In this document: one piece after another, positions 11,971 to 22,994 of the stretch
How the letters are laid out: each line of letters opens with the position of its first letter
How positions within the stretch are numbered: position 1 is the first letter of the stretch
Assembly: GCA_015680685.1 (NCBI GenBank)
Contig: MNCI01025128.1
Coordinates: forward strand, 61,468-125,467
Origin: Gnetum montanum
Lineage: Eukaryota > Streptophyta > Gnetopsida > Gnetales > Gnetaceae
Direction: 5' to 3'
Length of the DNA: 64,000 nt
The notes under the pieces: generated by a model
The model's database searches: none
What the model was told of the DNA's origin: nothing
Seen by the model: only the letters and a program-made list of their open reading frames with translations
Translations under genes and position numbers: made by a program

Positions 11971-13300
11971 ATAGAAAGTTGTAAGGGTGTAATGATTGAG
12001 AATGAACATAAACCATTAGTACTAGATAACATAAAGCATATACAAGTATTTGAAGATGATGATCAAGTACTTAGGTTTATGAAAAATGAACAAGAATTTG
12101 AAAGTGAAATCATGCCTGAAACAACATCAAGGTTTAAGACAAATTCCATTCCTAAAAAGGTGATTGATTATGAACACGATTTTAGCAAGCATTTGCTTAC
12201 TGGAAAAGGTATATAGAATTCATGTGATCAAGCATATGAAGTAGTGAATTTTGGATCTATTGAGATACCAAAGATGTTAAATATAACAAAGGAAAAAGAT
12301 TTAATTTTCAAGAAAAATCTATTATTACTCCTGAAAAATAATTTGAAAAATTTTGCTTGGTCATATGATGATTTTAAAAATTTTCGACCAAATGTGATAA
12401 CACATAAGATTCCTTTAATAGACATTTGTAAGGTAGTTAAAAAAAAAGTAAAGGAAGTTTAATCCATCATTTGAACTGGCTATTGAAGCTAAGATCAAGA
12501 AGTTATTACATTCTTGAATCATATATCTGGTCCAATGTTTGACATGGCTCACTAACCTTGTTCTTGTAAGAAAGAAGAATGGTGATATTAGGCTTTGTAT
12601 GGATTTCAAAAATTTGAATGAAGGCCTAGAAAAAGAGGAATACCCACTTTCTAGAACTGATGAAATGTTAATGAAAGTATCAAGTTGTCAAGTATATTCT
12701 TTCGTAGATGTTTTTTCAGGTTATAATTAAATCATGGTAGATGAAGGTGATAGATATAAAACAACATTTATCACCAAGTGGGGAACATTTGCTTATTAAA
12801 GATTGTCATTTGGATTGTCAAATGTTGGAGCTACTTATCAAAGAGTAATGGATTTAGCATTTAAAGGTTTAATAAGTGAATTCGTAGTGGTTTATTTGAA
12901 TGATATCACTGTCTTTTCAAAAAGGAAGGAAGATCATATTGATCATCTTCAAAAAGTTTTTAACAGATGTCTTGAGTATGATATTTTATTAAATCTTGAG
13001 AAATGTATCTTTGGGGTTAAATCTAGAAGTTTACAAGGTCATGTGATCTATTAAAAGTGAATTGCTATAGATAAGTCTTGAATTCAAGTTGTACAAAGCA
13101 TTGAACATCCCACAAGTGAAAAGTCTCTTAGATCTTTCTTTGGAAAGATAAATTTTGTTAAGAAATTTATTCTTGGATTCACCAAAATTACAAAACCTTT
13201 GATGCATATGTTAAAGAAAGATGTCCTAGTGGAGAAAACACTAGAATCAGATAAAGCCTTAGCAAAAATTAGAAAGGCCATTCAAGAAGCTCCATACTTG
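11971..13300 (+). pseudogene. Reverse transcriptase of element B
   Basis: Pre-RT segment NLKNFAWSYDDFKNFRPNVI (~12340-12400), then LVLVRKKNGDIRLCMDFKNL (~12550), SFVDVFSGYN (~12700), TKWGTFAY (~12775), LSFGLSNVGATYQRVMD (~12805), and VVYLNDITVFSKRKEDHIDH (~12890), in Ty3/gypsy RT order. The catalytic YxDD box reads YLND, so one aspartate is lost. Stops and a frameshift (~12470-12540) interrupt it. The thumb region KSLRSFFGKINFVKKFI is at ~13120. Confidence 0.85.
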
Positions 13301-13700
13301 GTAAAGTGAAAATTGAAAAAAAGACTTTTGGTTATATACTTTTGCTTCAAATGATTCAGTTGCTGCTGTTTTAACTCAAAAAGATGAGGGTCAAGTTGAA
13401 CCAATCATATTCTTTGGGTATCAATTGAAAGGTTCAGAGCTAAATTATTTAGACTTAGAGAAATAAGCATTTTTGGTTATTAAGGCACTTCAACATTTCA
13501 AATATTACTTGGAAAACTCATTAGTTCATATTATCCTATTAGAGCTGACGATCAAACAATTCTTAGCCCAAAATGAAATTGGATTAAAAAGAAAGAAGTG
13601 GCTCAAAAAGCCTTTAAAGTTTTAGGTTTTCATTGGAAATATGCAAAACTGTTAAAGGAATGGAATTAGCCATGTTAATGGCTAGAGATGAGGAAGTATG
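13301..13700 (+). pseudogene. Conventional RNase H of element B
   Basis: YTFASNDSVAAVLTQKDEGQ (~13340), ELNYLDLEK (~13440) and AFLVIKALQHFKYYL (~13475) match the Ty3/gypsy RNase H that follows RT. The opening DAS-type motif reads FASND. The domain C-terminus is degraded. Together with the domain at 11575 this gives element B two RNase H-like regions. Confidence 0.7.
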
Positions 13701-13789
13701 TGTACTTAAGACTCATGAGGGAAATTGGTATTACAAAATTCTAGAATTACTTGATACATGGAATGTTTCCAATAACTTAAATGCAAGGT

Positions 13790-14960
13790 AGAGGAGAGCT
13801 TTCTTCAAGAAAGCAAATAAATTTATGTTTAAATATGGGGTTTTATACAAAAAGAATTTTAGAGGGGTTTTGTTGGAATGTGTTCACAATGATCAAATTG
13901 GTCCTATCTTAGAACAATTTCATGATCATTCTAATTTATTTTATGAATCTTCTAAGTTCACTATGCAACATATACCCCATTATGGTTTTTATTGGCCTAG
14001 CATGTACCAAGATATTAGTTCAAAAATTCAAAGATGTTACAAATGTCAAATTCATGGACCAAAGATCAAAAAGGCTAGAGCTCCTTTAAAATCAGTAATT
14101 GTGGATAGACTATTTCAAAAATGGGACTTAGATTTTATTGGTACAATTGCTTCTTCAAGAGTAGGACATGAGTTTATTTTCATGGCTATTGATTATTTTA
14201 CCAAATGGTCTAAAGCAAAGTCTCTAAGAAAAAGTTCAACATCATATGTGATTAAGTTCTAGGAAGATTAGATTGTAGGCTGTTTTGGTCTACATGAAGT
14301 GTTGGTATCTGATAATGGACCTACTTTACAATCTGAGTTTATAACATGAGCATTGAAAAAATCCATCTTTCTATTTTCTTCTTTGACTTATTATCCTCAA
14401 GGGAATGGCTTAGCTAAATCTACAAATAAAAAGCTTATTTCCTACATCAAAAAGTTGATGGATGAAAATCTAGGAAATTGGATTAATTATTTACAATCTG
14501 CATTATGGACTAATCATATTAGATGTAAGAAGGCTATTGGAATGTTAGCTTATAACTTGGTCTACCTGCAAGTATTATGAACAAGATTATAAGTTCGGCC
14601 TTAAATTTTATGCAAAAGTATAGTGAGAAAATTGATAAAGATTGAAGTTTCATGACTTCGCTCATCAAAAGAGAAGTCAAAATGAATAGAGCTAAAGATT
14701 ATTTATTAAAGAATGCATCTCAAGTCAAAAGGTGCTTTGACAAAGAGGCTCTAAAAAGAAATTTTAAAGTTGGTGATCTTGTATTATTATGGAATATGAA
14801 TGAGCCAAATAAGTTTTTGATGATATGGATTGATCCATTTTAAATCAACAAATAATTATCAAAGGACACTTACAAATTATCGATGTTAGATGGGATAGAG
14901 TTTCAGTTTTCATATAATCTACATATAAAACATTATTTTGGATAACTTTCTACACCTTAA
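13790..14960 (+). pseudogene. Integrase of element B
   Basis: The zinc-binding N-terminus includes CYKCQIHGPKIKKAR at ~14035. The core domain shows KWDLDFIGTIA at ~14120, SDNGPT at ~14310 and YYPQGNGLAKSTNKK at ~14390. In the D,D-35-E triad both Asp are kept but the Glu (normally in GQAE-STN) reads Lys. The C-terminal part (14652-14950) has the conserved VGDLVLLWN motif and ends with YNLHIKHYFG. No chromodomain follows, which argues against a chromovirus. Stops at ~14262, ~14350 and ~14578 break the frame. Confidence 0.85.
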
Positions 14961-17546
14961 ATCTATATTTATAAATTAATACATGTATATAATATAGTAG
15001 TATATATATGTAGGTAACTATAATAATATTTAGAATGCATAATAGTAGTAAGTAATAAACCTTTATATATAGATTTTAATATGTAATTTTTAGTAGTAGC
15101 AAATATATAGACTTATATAATACTTAACTATAAATATATATGCTATATGTATGCTTAGATAAGTCTATATAACATTATTACATGTATAAGCTAAAGTACT
15201 AGTTAAAATGTTTAATTTAAAGTGTTAGTTTAATTATTAAACTTCTATTACCCTAAATAATCATTACTTGTGATGAGTCTAAGTGGGAGTGATGGTTAGA
15301 TAACTACATAGTGGTGAATTAATTTCAACATCCAAATAGTGGAATTTGAATTAGCCAATCGTATGATGATGGAAATTAAATGAATGTTGGCTAAGTGGCA
15401 AAGTTGGTTAGTTGAATTGGTGGGAATTTCAAATTTACCTTTCATTGTATGAGGAGATGTGAATTACTTGGAAATGCATCATTTTTCAATTCAAGTTTTA
15501 AGTGAAAAAGCAATGAAGTGTTTAAGTGTAAAGTAGAAAATGGTTCTTGGAGATAGGGTAATAAGAAGGCCTTTTATCCCATATGTTATAGGATGTTGTG
15601 CAGAGCATGTATTGAGAGCCTATTGTAAGGCAACTACCTGTGGAGCATCTAGTAAAAGCCCTTTCTTACTTTGACTTTCATATGAGTTTAGATTTCTCAC
15701 TGGTGGACTTTCTATACATTCCAATGTTTGGGGCATCTTTCATGAATGTACCACTAAAGCTGAATATCAATGAGAGTCTAGGAAAGATGAATCTTGGGTA
15801 GAGGCTTTTATGTCTCAAGACATTGAAGTAAATAATTGTGAAAAATGTAAAAATTTAGCAGCTAAAGAGTGGGATCAAAAGGAGATAAAGATAGTTGTTA
15901 AAAATAAAAGAGAAGATCAAGTTGAGGCTTCAATTGGGAAAGAAGAGGAACAAAGGGGCATTCATCACAACTGAGATTACATATGAAAGGGTTCATGACA
16001 TGAGAATTCCTAAGAAAGTTATTTTAACTATTCTCTTTTAACCTATAGAATAGTTGTATGAAATTTTGTTTGTATAATTTCTTAAGTTTTTCTTATGCAA
16101 TGAGGTTTTTATTTCATCAAACCATAAGTTTGATGAAATTTTTCCTCAAAAAAGATCTTTGCTCCTATGTAAAAAGAATAATGTACTATAAAATCTATGT
16201 TTTTCAGCTAAAGTGTAAAAGGGGAGTATGAAATGTTGATACATTTAAGCCATCTTATGAAGTAGAATTTGTAAATTAATTTTTTGGTTTTATTAAAATC
16301 CAAATGTTAATGGTGAATGCAAGATAACATATAAATAAAAAAAAGGCAAAAGTTCATTAGAGTTTGGTTGCCTTCTCCATAAAATGAAAGTATTCACATG
16401 TCAATGAATAATTAGAGTGTTTAATGTCATCATAGTGGAGCTTGGTTTTAGTGTTAATTTATTATTATAAGTTGAATTTTCTTGAAAGGAGAAAAATAGT
16501 AACATTATAGTTGTTGATTTAAGTGAAATGGCTAAGTGGAAAATAGCAGAGGTACCCATAATTGTTCACCTTGTTTGAAGTTTTGAAAGATGAATATCTC
16601 TCCTAGAATTTGAAATACGGTGAATTAAGGAGATACTATGGAACTAGTTAGTTACAGAGAATGACTAGTAGTATGAGCAATAAGAAAAATTTTGAGTGCT
16701 ACTAAATCTTCTAGAATCCCATTATCTGCATATGAAGTTAATTATATAGTGCATACTGTGTAAGTGTTGGAAATTTAACAGTAGGAGAGTAGGGCTTAAC
16801 AAAATTTTTCAAATTCACAAATATTTGTAAAAATTGTGAGAGCATCATCCAAGATTTCAAAACACACAACAAACAAAAGAAAAAACTAAGGCTATTATCA
16901 AAATCACACTCTAGAGAAATGTAAGATGGGTATTGGTAGAATGTTGAAACCCTATGTTGCTAAATTGTTTTAAATGAATAATATCAAGATTGGAAAAATA
17001 CAAAACCCTAAGGAATTTTTATTGTTTGGAAGAATTAATGGCACCCATCAGAAATAGTAGGAATAAATAGAAAATATTTAAGCATTGACAAAATCTTAAA
17101 GCCCAGATTTAAGTGTAGGATACTATGAACTCATAAACATGCTACAACACTTAGACAATGCTTGTTTTAAGATGGCCTTAGGATCAACAGAAGTGACATT
17201 CAAACCTTGCAAAAGAGACAGAGTTAAAAAACCCAAACTACAACAATAGAGAAAACACACAACTCCTCTTGGTTGGATCAAGCTAGAACTTAGTCATGAT
17301 GCCTATGGCTTTGGCTAAGCCATTATAAGTTATGATGGTGCAATGGTAGCAAAAATGATGACAATGGAGTGGCAAAAAAGGTGATGGTGGTGTAGCAGCC
17401 ATGAAGGTGATGATGGTGCAGCTGTAGGCTCCATCGACAAAGGGTTGGAAGACATCTGCTCTTGCTTGGAGGAAACAACATCAAGGTTGAAGCAGGACAC
17501 AGCAGATGATAGGTTATCCTCTTAATGCTAAAAGGAAAAGACATAA
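14961..17546 (+). other. Long 3' non-coding region of element B
   Basis: About 2.6 kb, very AT-rich, between integrase and the 3' LTR. A decayed frame near 15740-15960 reads CTTKAEYQ then DESWVEAFMSQDIEV, of unknown origin. A purine tract followed by TG (AAAAGGGGAGTATGAAATG, ~16218) resembles a polypurine-tract/LTR junction, but I find no partner repeat. A GATGGTG-rich patch lies at 17330-17430. Confidence 0.5.
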
Positions 17547-19222
17547 TGCATGGTGTTGAAGCCACAAGAAATGAACAAACATTATAATGTTTACATGTTT
17601 TACACAAATGTGTTTATGAAAGTGGTAATAAAGCAATGAAGCCTTAAGGATGATTTTATATATATTGCAAAATAGGGTAAGGCTTATTGTTGTTAAGAAA
17701 GAGAAAGAAAAAGGGTTTATGAATACTTAATAAATCTAGTATCATTTTTAATTCTAATAGGAAATTATGATTAATTCTCTTGGATATTTGTAGTCTCTTG
17801 TGAGACACTTGCCAACTTTGGCATATATTTCTTAAAATTGTTGTAACTTCCTATGGTGATTTCTATGATATTTGTTACTAAGGAAACACTTGGCAATCAT
17901 AGCTTAAATTTATAATAACTTCCTATGGAAGTTATAACTTCTAAGGTAGTTATAAGTTCATATCCTTTGATATTTGTAATACCCTTAACTTTTCAGTATT
18001 ATTGTAACTACCCAAGGCCACTATAAAAAGGCTTCAAGGGTAGAAATAAAAAGGGAGGGGAAAGGCGGGGGGTGGGGGTGGGCGCGCTACGGTGGGGAAG
18101 AGGTGAAGCAACTTTGAAGAAGATAATTGAAGATTATTTGTAAGATGACTTGCTAAGACATCAATTCAACTATTTTTTTTAATCCTGTGAGTTCTTGTCT
18201 TCCCATTTTATTTTAGTTACCTAGCTAATGGTTTAGATAGTATAGTCCTTAACATTTAATTTTGGGATTTTTCCTAGGTTGCTTTTATAGCTATGTTTTT
18301 GTGCAATATTAGACTTCTATTGAGATTTTTCATAGAAGAGCTTATGTTGTTGAAAAGCTTCAAGAGCAATTTAATACTAATGTCTTAATCAAATTGCTTG
18401 TTTTGAGCATAGAGAATTTAGGAAAATCTTTGGTATTTTGAGACGACTAAAGTAGTTTCATTGTTTTAAAGTGTATTGCCTTGGTATTTCAATTAAGAAA
18501 TTTTCAAATCTTTTTGAAAGCTCTATTGAATGCAATCTTTGATAACTATTAACTAGCCAAAATATAGACTTGTACTTTGTTGTTTACACAACAATTTTTG
18601 GTAATATAATAGGATTATCTTTATGAAATTGCTTGTTGAGCTCTGAAATTTTGAACAATTGGTAGTTATTGAATTAGGAATAGCTTTATTGCAAAGTGTT
18701 TCCTCAAGTCAGTTTATCTTGCTTAAAAATTTAAGATTTTAGAAAAATCTGCTTTCTTTTCTTTATTTTTCTAAGTCAATTGAATCTTTCTCTATTTCTA
18801 ATTTTCTTGTGAAACTTTCTCTTTTGGAAAATTATGAGTAGATTGGCAAATTTGTGCTCAAATATTTTTCCAAAATTTTATTTGTTACAAGTAACGTACT
18901 ACAAGGACTGTATAGACTAAGTAGTTAAACAAAATAGGAATCACCAACAACTCACAGTATTTGACAAAGTTTCTTTTATAATAGTCGATTATAGTTTTAT
19001 ACATAACCCAACCAATTCAACATTCACAATAGCAAACACATACTCATGACTAGTTTGTTTTATAACTACTAAGTTTATTTTGAGGTATCTAGGCCTTGGT
19101 GTTGCTAGAGACTAGCAAGAACATAAACCCTATTTGAAGAACACATTCAATCTTGTAATCCCCAAAGGTCATGATACCTAGAAGCCACCCACATTGGTAG
19201 TCCAATCTGAAACAAATGTCAA
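17547..19222 (+). repeat. 3' LTR of element B
   Basis: Aligns with 7692-9374. TATA box at 18022-18029. It differs from the 5' copy by a G-rich tract (~18045-18110, e.g. GGCGGGGGGTGGGGGTGGGC). It ends against LINE sequence beginning GTACCATCATCAC. Confidence 0.85.
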
Positions 19223-22070
19223 CAGTACCATCATCACTAATCACAACAGTTTCCTCTCATATATTAAGAAACATTTTAAAAACTTATTTGCTACTACCCC
19301 TATGGATATGTTATCGTTTGAGGCCAATACCCTTAATTATCTTAGCCTAATTAATTCTACTATGTTGCAAATTTTAGAAATTGATATTACTCAAGATGAG
19401 CTTCAAAAGGCTTATTGTAAATTGAGTCTCGAAAAGGTCATCGATTATGATGGTTTCCTTGTTGAATTTTTTTGAAATCATTGGGATTTGGTGGAAAATG
19501 ATCCCTTCCAAGTCATCAGAGAGGCTTTCCTTACTAGTTTCCTTAGGTCTAATTTAAATTTGGGGATTATTCATCTTCTTCCTAAGTCTAGGAATACTAC
19601 CTACATCTCCAATTAGCGTCCCATCACTCTTCTCAATGTGGTGTATAAAATTTGGGTCAAGTGCTTAGCCTTACATCTGAAGAAATTTATTTGCCCTGTT
19701 ATATCTCCCTAGCAAACAGGCTTTGTTCTTGGTAGATATATTTTAAATAATGTGATTATTTTGTGGGAAGGTCTCAAGTGGGTAGAGGATGATGATTAAG
19801 ATATTCTCCTAATGATGCTTAATTATGCAAAGGCCTATGACAACATAAACTAGGACTTTTTTTTGTAGACCATGAATAAACTTGGTTTTGGACCTAAGTT
19901 CTTACATATGGTGAGATGTTTATTCCTAGATGCTACTTTGAGAATAGCTACTACCTTTGGTATCATCTTTTCCTTTCCTATCCATAGGTTAGTGCAGTAA
20001 GGATGTCCTCTTACCTCTTACCTATTCATCATCACAATTGACTTTCTTTGTCATTAGTTAAACTATGATATTTAGAATAAAGCAATCACCGAGGTCTATC
20101 TTTCTTTCCTCCAACATCAACTTCTTAACATGCATTTCGTCGATGACTCATTTTTCCTTGTTCAAAACACTGCTGCTAATTTGCAACGGCTCTTATCCTA
20201 GGTGGAGCAATATTGCTCTCTCTCTCTAGTTCCACTATTAATTGTAATAAATCTTTTGTTTATAGCTTTACCAATAATTAATGTCATTTGCCCAACTATA
20301 ATTGGAAGCTTCTTCAAGATTAAGATATCATCAAGATTTTTGGAATTCCCTTTCATTTTAGAGGTTCTACCTTAGTTCTCTAAGAGCATGTAATTTTTTG
20401 AATTCAAAAGAAAATTGAAAAATGGAATGCTAAACCCCTCACTCTAGCTTGTAAGTACCTTGTTTGTAAGTCTATTTGTAATTTTACCCATGTGTATTAT
20501 TGTTCTTGTTGTGCCCCCTTCCAAACTACTTATCAAAATCTTGAATGATTATTTCAAGACTTCATGTGGTCCTCTAAAGATTCTCAAAAACACATCCATC
20601 ATGTCACTTGGAATATTGTTACTCTTCCTAAGAATGAGGGTGGATTAGGTCTTTTTAACTCTTTCAAACATGGGCTTACCTTGGTCACTAAATGGTTGGT
20701 TTAGAATCTAGATGCCCTAGACATTATTGGGAGTCTCCTCCAATTAAGGCTTCAACAATAGTTTCCCAAAAATAAGCCCTTCTAGAAAGGAATTCACTTC
20801 GTTAATTGGATCTTTTTCCCCCACACTATGATTATTCCTAGAACTCATGTTTTCAAAGGCATTTGGAGGGCTTGGAAATTTTTATATCATTATATTAATT
20901 GGACTAATGTCAAGATGAACCCTACTCTTCTCTCTAAGCTGTGTTCCTAGTGGTTACGTTTTTCACCTGTTCTACTTGCCATTACGAATGCTAAGGTTGC
21001 TACCTCTTGGTTCTGGAAGGAAGTTATTTCTCTTAGATATCTTTGACTAGCTGATCAATGGACTTCTATGGAATTGTTTAATGATATGTATGGGGCTACT
21101 AAAGCAATGCACCATTGCTTGGCTCGAGTTTATAATTTTATTCATTGTCATTTTCAGTTGGAAATTTTAGTGCAAAGTACTTTTCATGGCCTCCAATGGA
21201 TTAATGGGTCGATCTACCTTATAAGCTGCATGTCCCCTTTCAACTTGTACATGACTCATCAAGTGTTATTCAATGATGTACTAGGTCTTGGCACAAACAA
21301 GGGTTCGAACAATTCTGGATCCCCCTCTTCCAACACATTTAGAAACTACCTACTCTATCTAAAATTCAACAGTTTCTCTAGTGTATCCTTCAGCAAGGTT
21401 TACATATTAGAAAACATCTTGAATATCTCAAGATTCACACTTATAATTTCCCTCTCTATGGTGGTAGAGAGGATTTTGTGCATGTTTTTTGGTAATGCCC
21501 TTTCACCTAGCATAAGTGGACATGGGCTTCCAAAGTTATCCCATCGTGCAAGCTATCTCAAGATGATGTTATGTTTGGCTTTTTTCCTACCACTTCTGTA
21601 AATTTTAAATTCCTGTGAAGGTTATTAGGGCTATAATTCTATATTATATTTGGAAGCATAGATGTAATGTTCTCTTTTGGAGGATTGATTATTCAAATAT
21701 ATATAATCTTACTATTATGGAGAAACTTTAGATCTTCTAGCTCATTCATTTGCAAATCAAATCTCAAGCCTCAAAATTCAAGTTGGATATTATCCAATTG
21801 AATCAGCTTTTGTATCCTTCGAGAAGACCCATGAATCCAAGCAACCTTCTTCAATAAGAATCATTACACAAAAGCTTCCTTTCTTAAATTTGAGTGGAAT
21901 CACTACATGAGAGTCTCTCTTTATAAATTCAAGTGTTATTTGCTCCATTCAATTTTCTACCAATCTTTCTTAACTACTAGTTTAGTTGATTCTTGTTGGA
22001 TGGTAGGTCCCTAGATTGTCCTCCCTTTCGAGATTGATTATTTGTATGAATGTTTCTAGGTGTAACATCC
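19223..22070 (+). pseudogene. L1-type LINE remnant: linker, reverse transcriptase and C-terminal zinc-binding region
   Basis: Starts with the linker STIITNHNSFLSYIKKHF, then ITQDELQKAYCKLSLEKV (~19390), LNLGIIHLLPKSRN (~19555), RPITLLNVVYKIWVKCLAL (~19618), TGFVLGRYILNN (~19720) and MHFVDDSFFLVQN at ~20130, which is the catalytic F/YxDD box of non-LTR RTs. A C-terminal Cys/His region typical of plant L1 RT proteins is near 21470-21600 (GREDFVHVFW). More than ten stops and several frame shifts are present. It is 5'-truncated at the LTR of B. The last ~350 bases hold no recognisable domain. Confidence 0.85.
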
Positions 22071-22089
22071 CTAGTTCATTAAGTTTCCC

Positions 22090-22994
22090 TTCTATATCTA
22101 GTCTATATGAATTGATGTGGAATATGTATTTGATGCTCTTTTACTATTAATAAAACTCATTTTTGGGGGTTTGAAAACCCCCACAATACCTTTAAAGTAT
22201 TTTCGAAGAAAGTTGAAAATATCATTAAGGTAATGCCCTAAATAGATAGGGTCAATTTGGAAGTAAACAATCCACAAATTATAATCAATATTATCATTCA
22301 CTAGAATGTAAGCTAAAGATCAAAAAAATAAAAATATATGTTTTCCATCTTCTATGCTTTGTTTACATAATTTGCAAATACACTTTGTAAATTGATTTAA
22401 GGATTTGTTCCAATAAGAAGATAATGAAAGCTCATTCTTTCTTTGGCAACTTGATTCCTTAAATAAATAGGAATAGTTGAGAATAGATACTTTTGAGTAT
22501 TAGTTAACAAACTTTCTCTAAAAGAATGTAAATAAAAATTCTTTTTCCATGACATGTTTAGGCAAACTTTAGATAAGACTTTCTTTTTTATAATCTTCCA
22601 GAAGAGCCTTTTGTGACTAAAGCCATAATTTTCCTTGATTCAACAATCCATTTTCTTATTTAGCATTCATTATCTCCTTAGCATAATTAGATTCCTTAAT
22701 GAGACTTAACTTTTGAGTGTTAGTAGTAAATTGACAAAGGGCTTCAACTTTAAGAGGAAGCAAATCTTCTTCTAAAAGTAAGATATCATAAGAATTTTGC
22801 ATTTTCACTTGAAATTCACATTCAAGAAACTATTTTCAAACATACTCTAATTTTTTCTAATTATATGTAAAACGAGGTGGTCCCTATGCAACACACTCAT
22901 ATAATAATACAAGTTAGAAAATACTATGAAAAAGTTTCCTTCTCATCTCCCATATTAAAATTTTTTTCTTGCTACAATTATTTCTTAGAGCAAA
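22090..22994 (-). pseudogene. Diverged 3' fragment of a non-L1 LINE, copy 1
   Basis: The plus-strand text at 22330-22440 and 22720-22810 aligns with 23280-23400 and 23720-23800 of the neighbouring LINE (shared CATCTTC...CAAAT and GGCTTC-ACTT...AAATC...TTTGCA-TTCAC patterns). This is therefore a second, more decayed copy in the same minus orientation, covering only the C-terminal end of its ORF. No intact motif remains. Confidence 0.6.

Larger units (their letters stand above)
7692..19222 (+). mobile_element. Element B: old Ty3/gypsy LTR retrotransposon
   Basis: Long direct repeats at ~7692-9374 and ~17547-19222 (about 1.68 kb each) flank an 8.2-kb internal region coding, in order, gag, protease, an RNase H-like domain, RT, RNase H and integrase, all with in-frame stops. 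Catalytic residues are lost in protease, RT and integrase, so the copy is dead. There is no chromodomain-like tail after integrase. The flanks do not show a target duplication: the left flank is element A and the right flank is an L1-type LINE. The boundaries are good to about ten bases. Confidence 0.85.

Noticed and set aside
17323-17607. Minus-strand 94-codon frame with His/Leu-rich text
   Set aside because: It is the complement of a GATGGTG-rich low-complexity patch at the edge of the 3' LTR of B.
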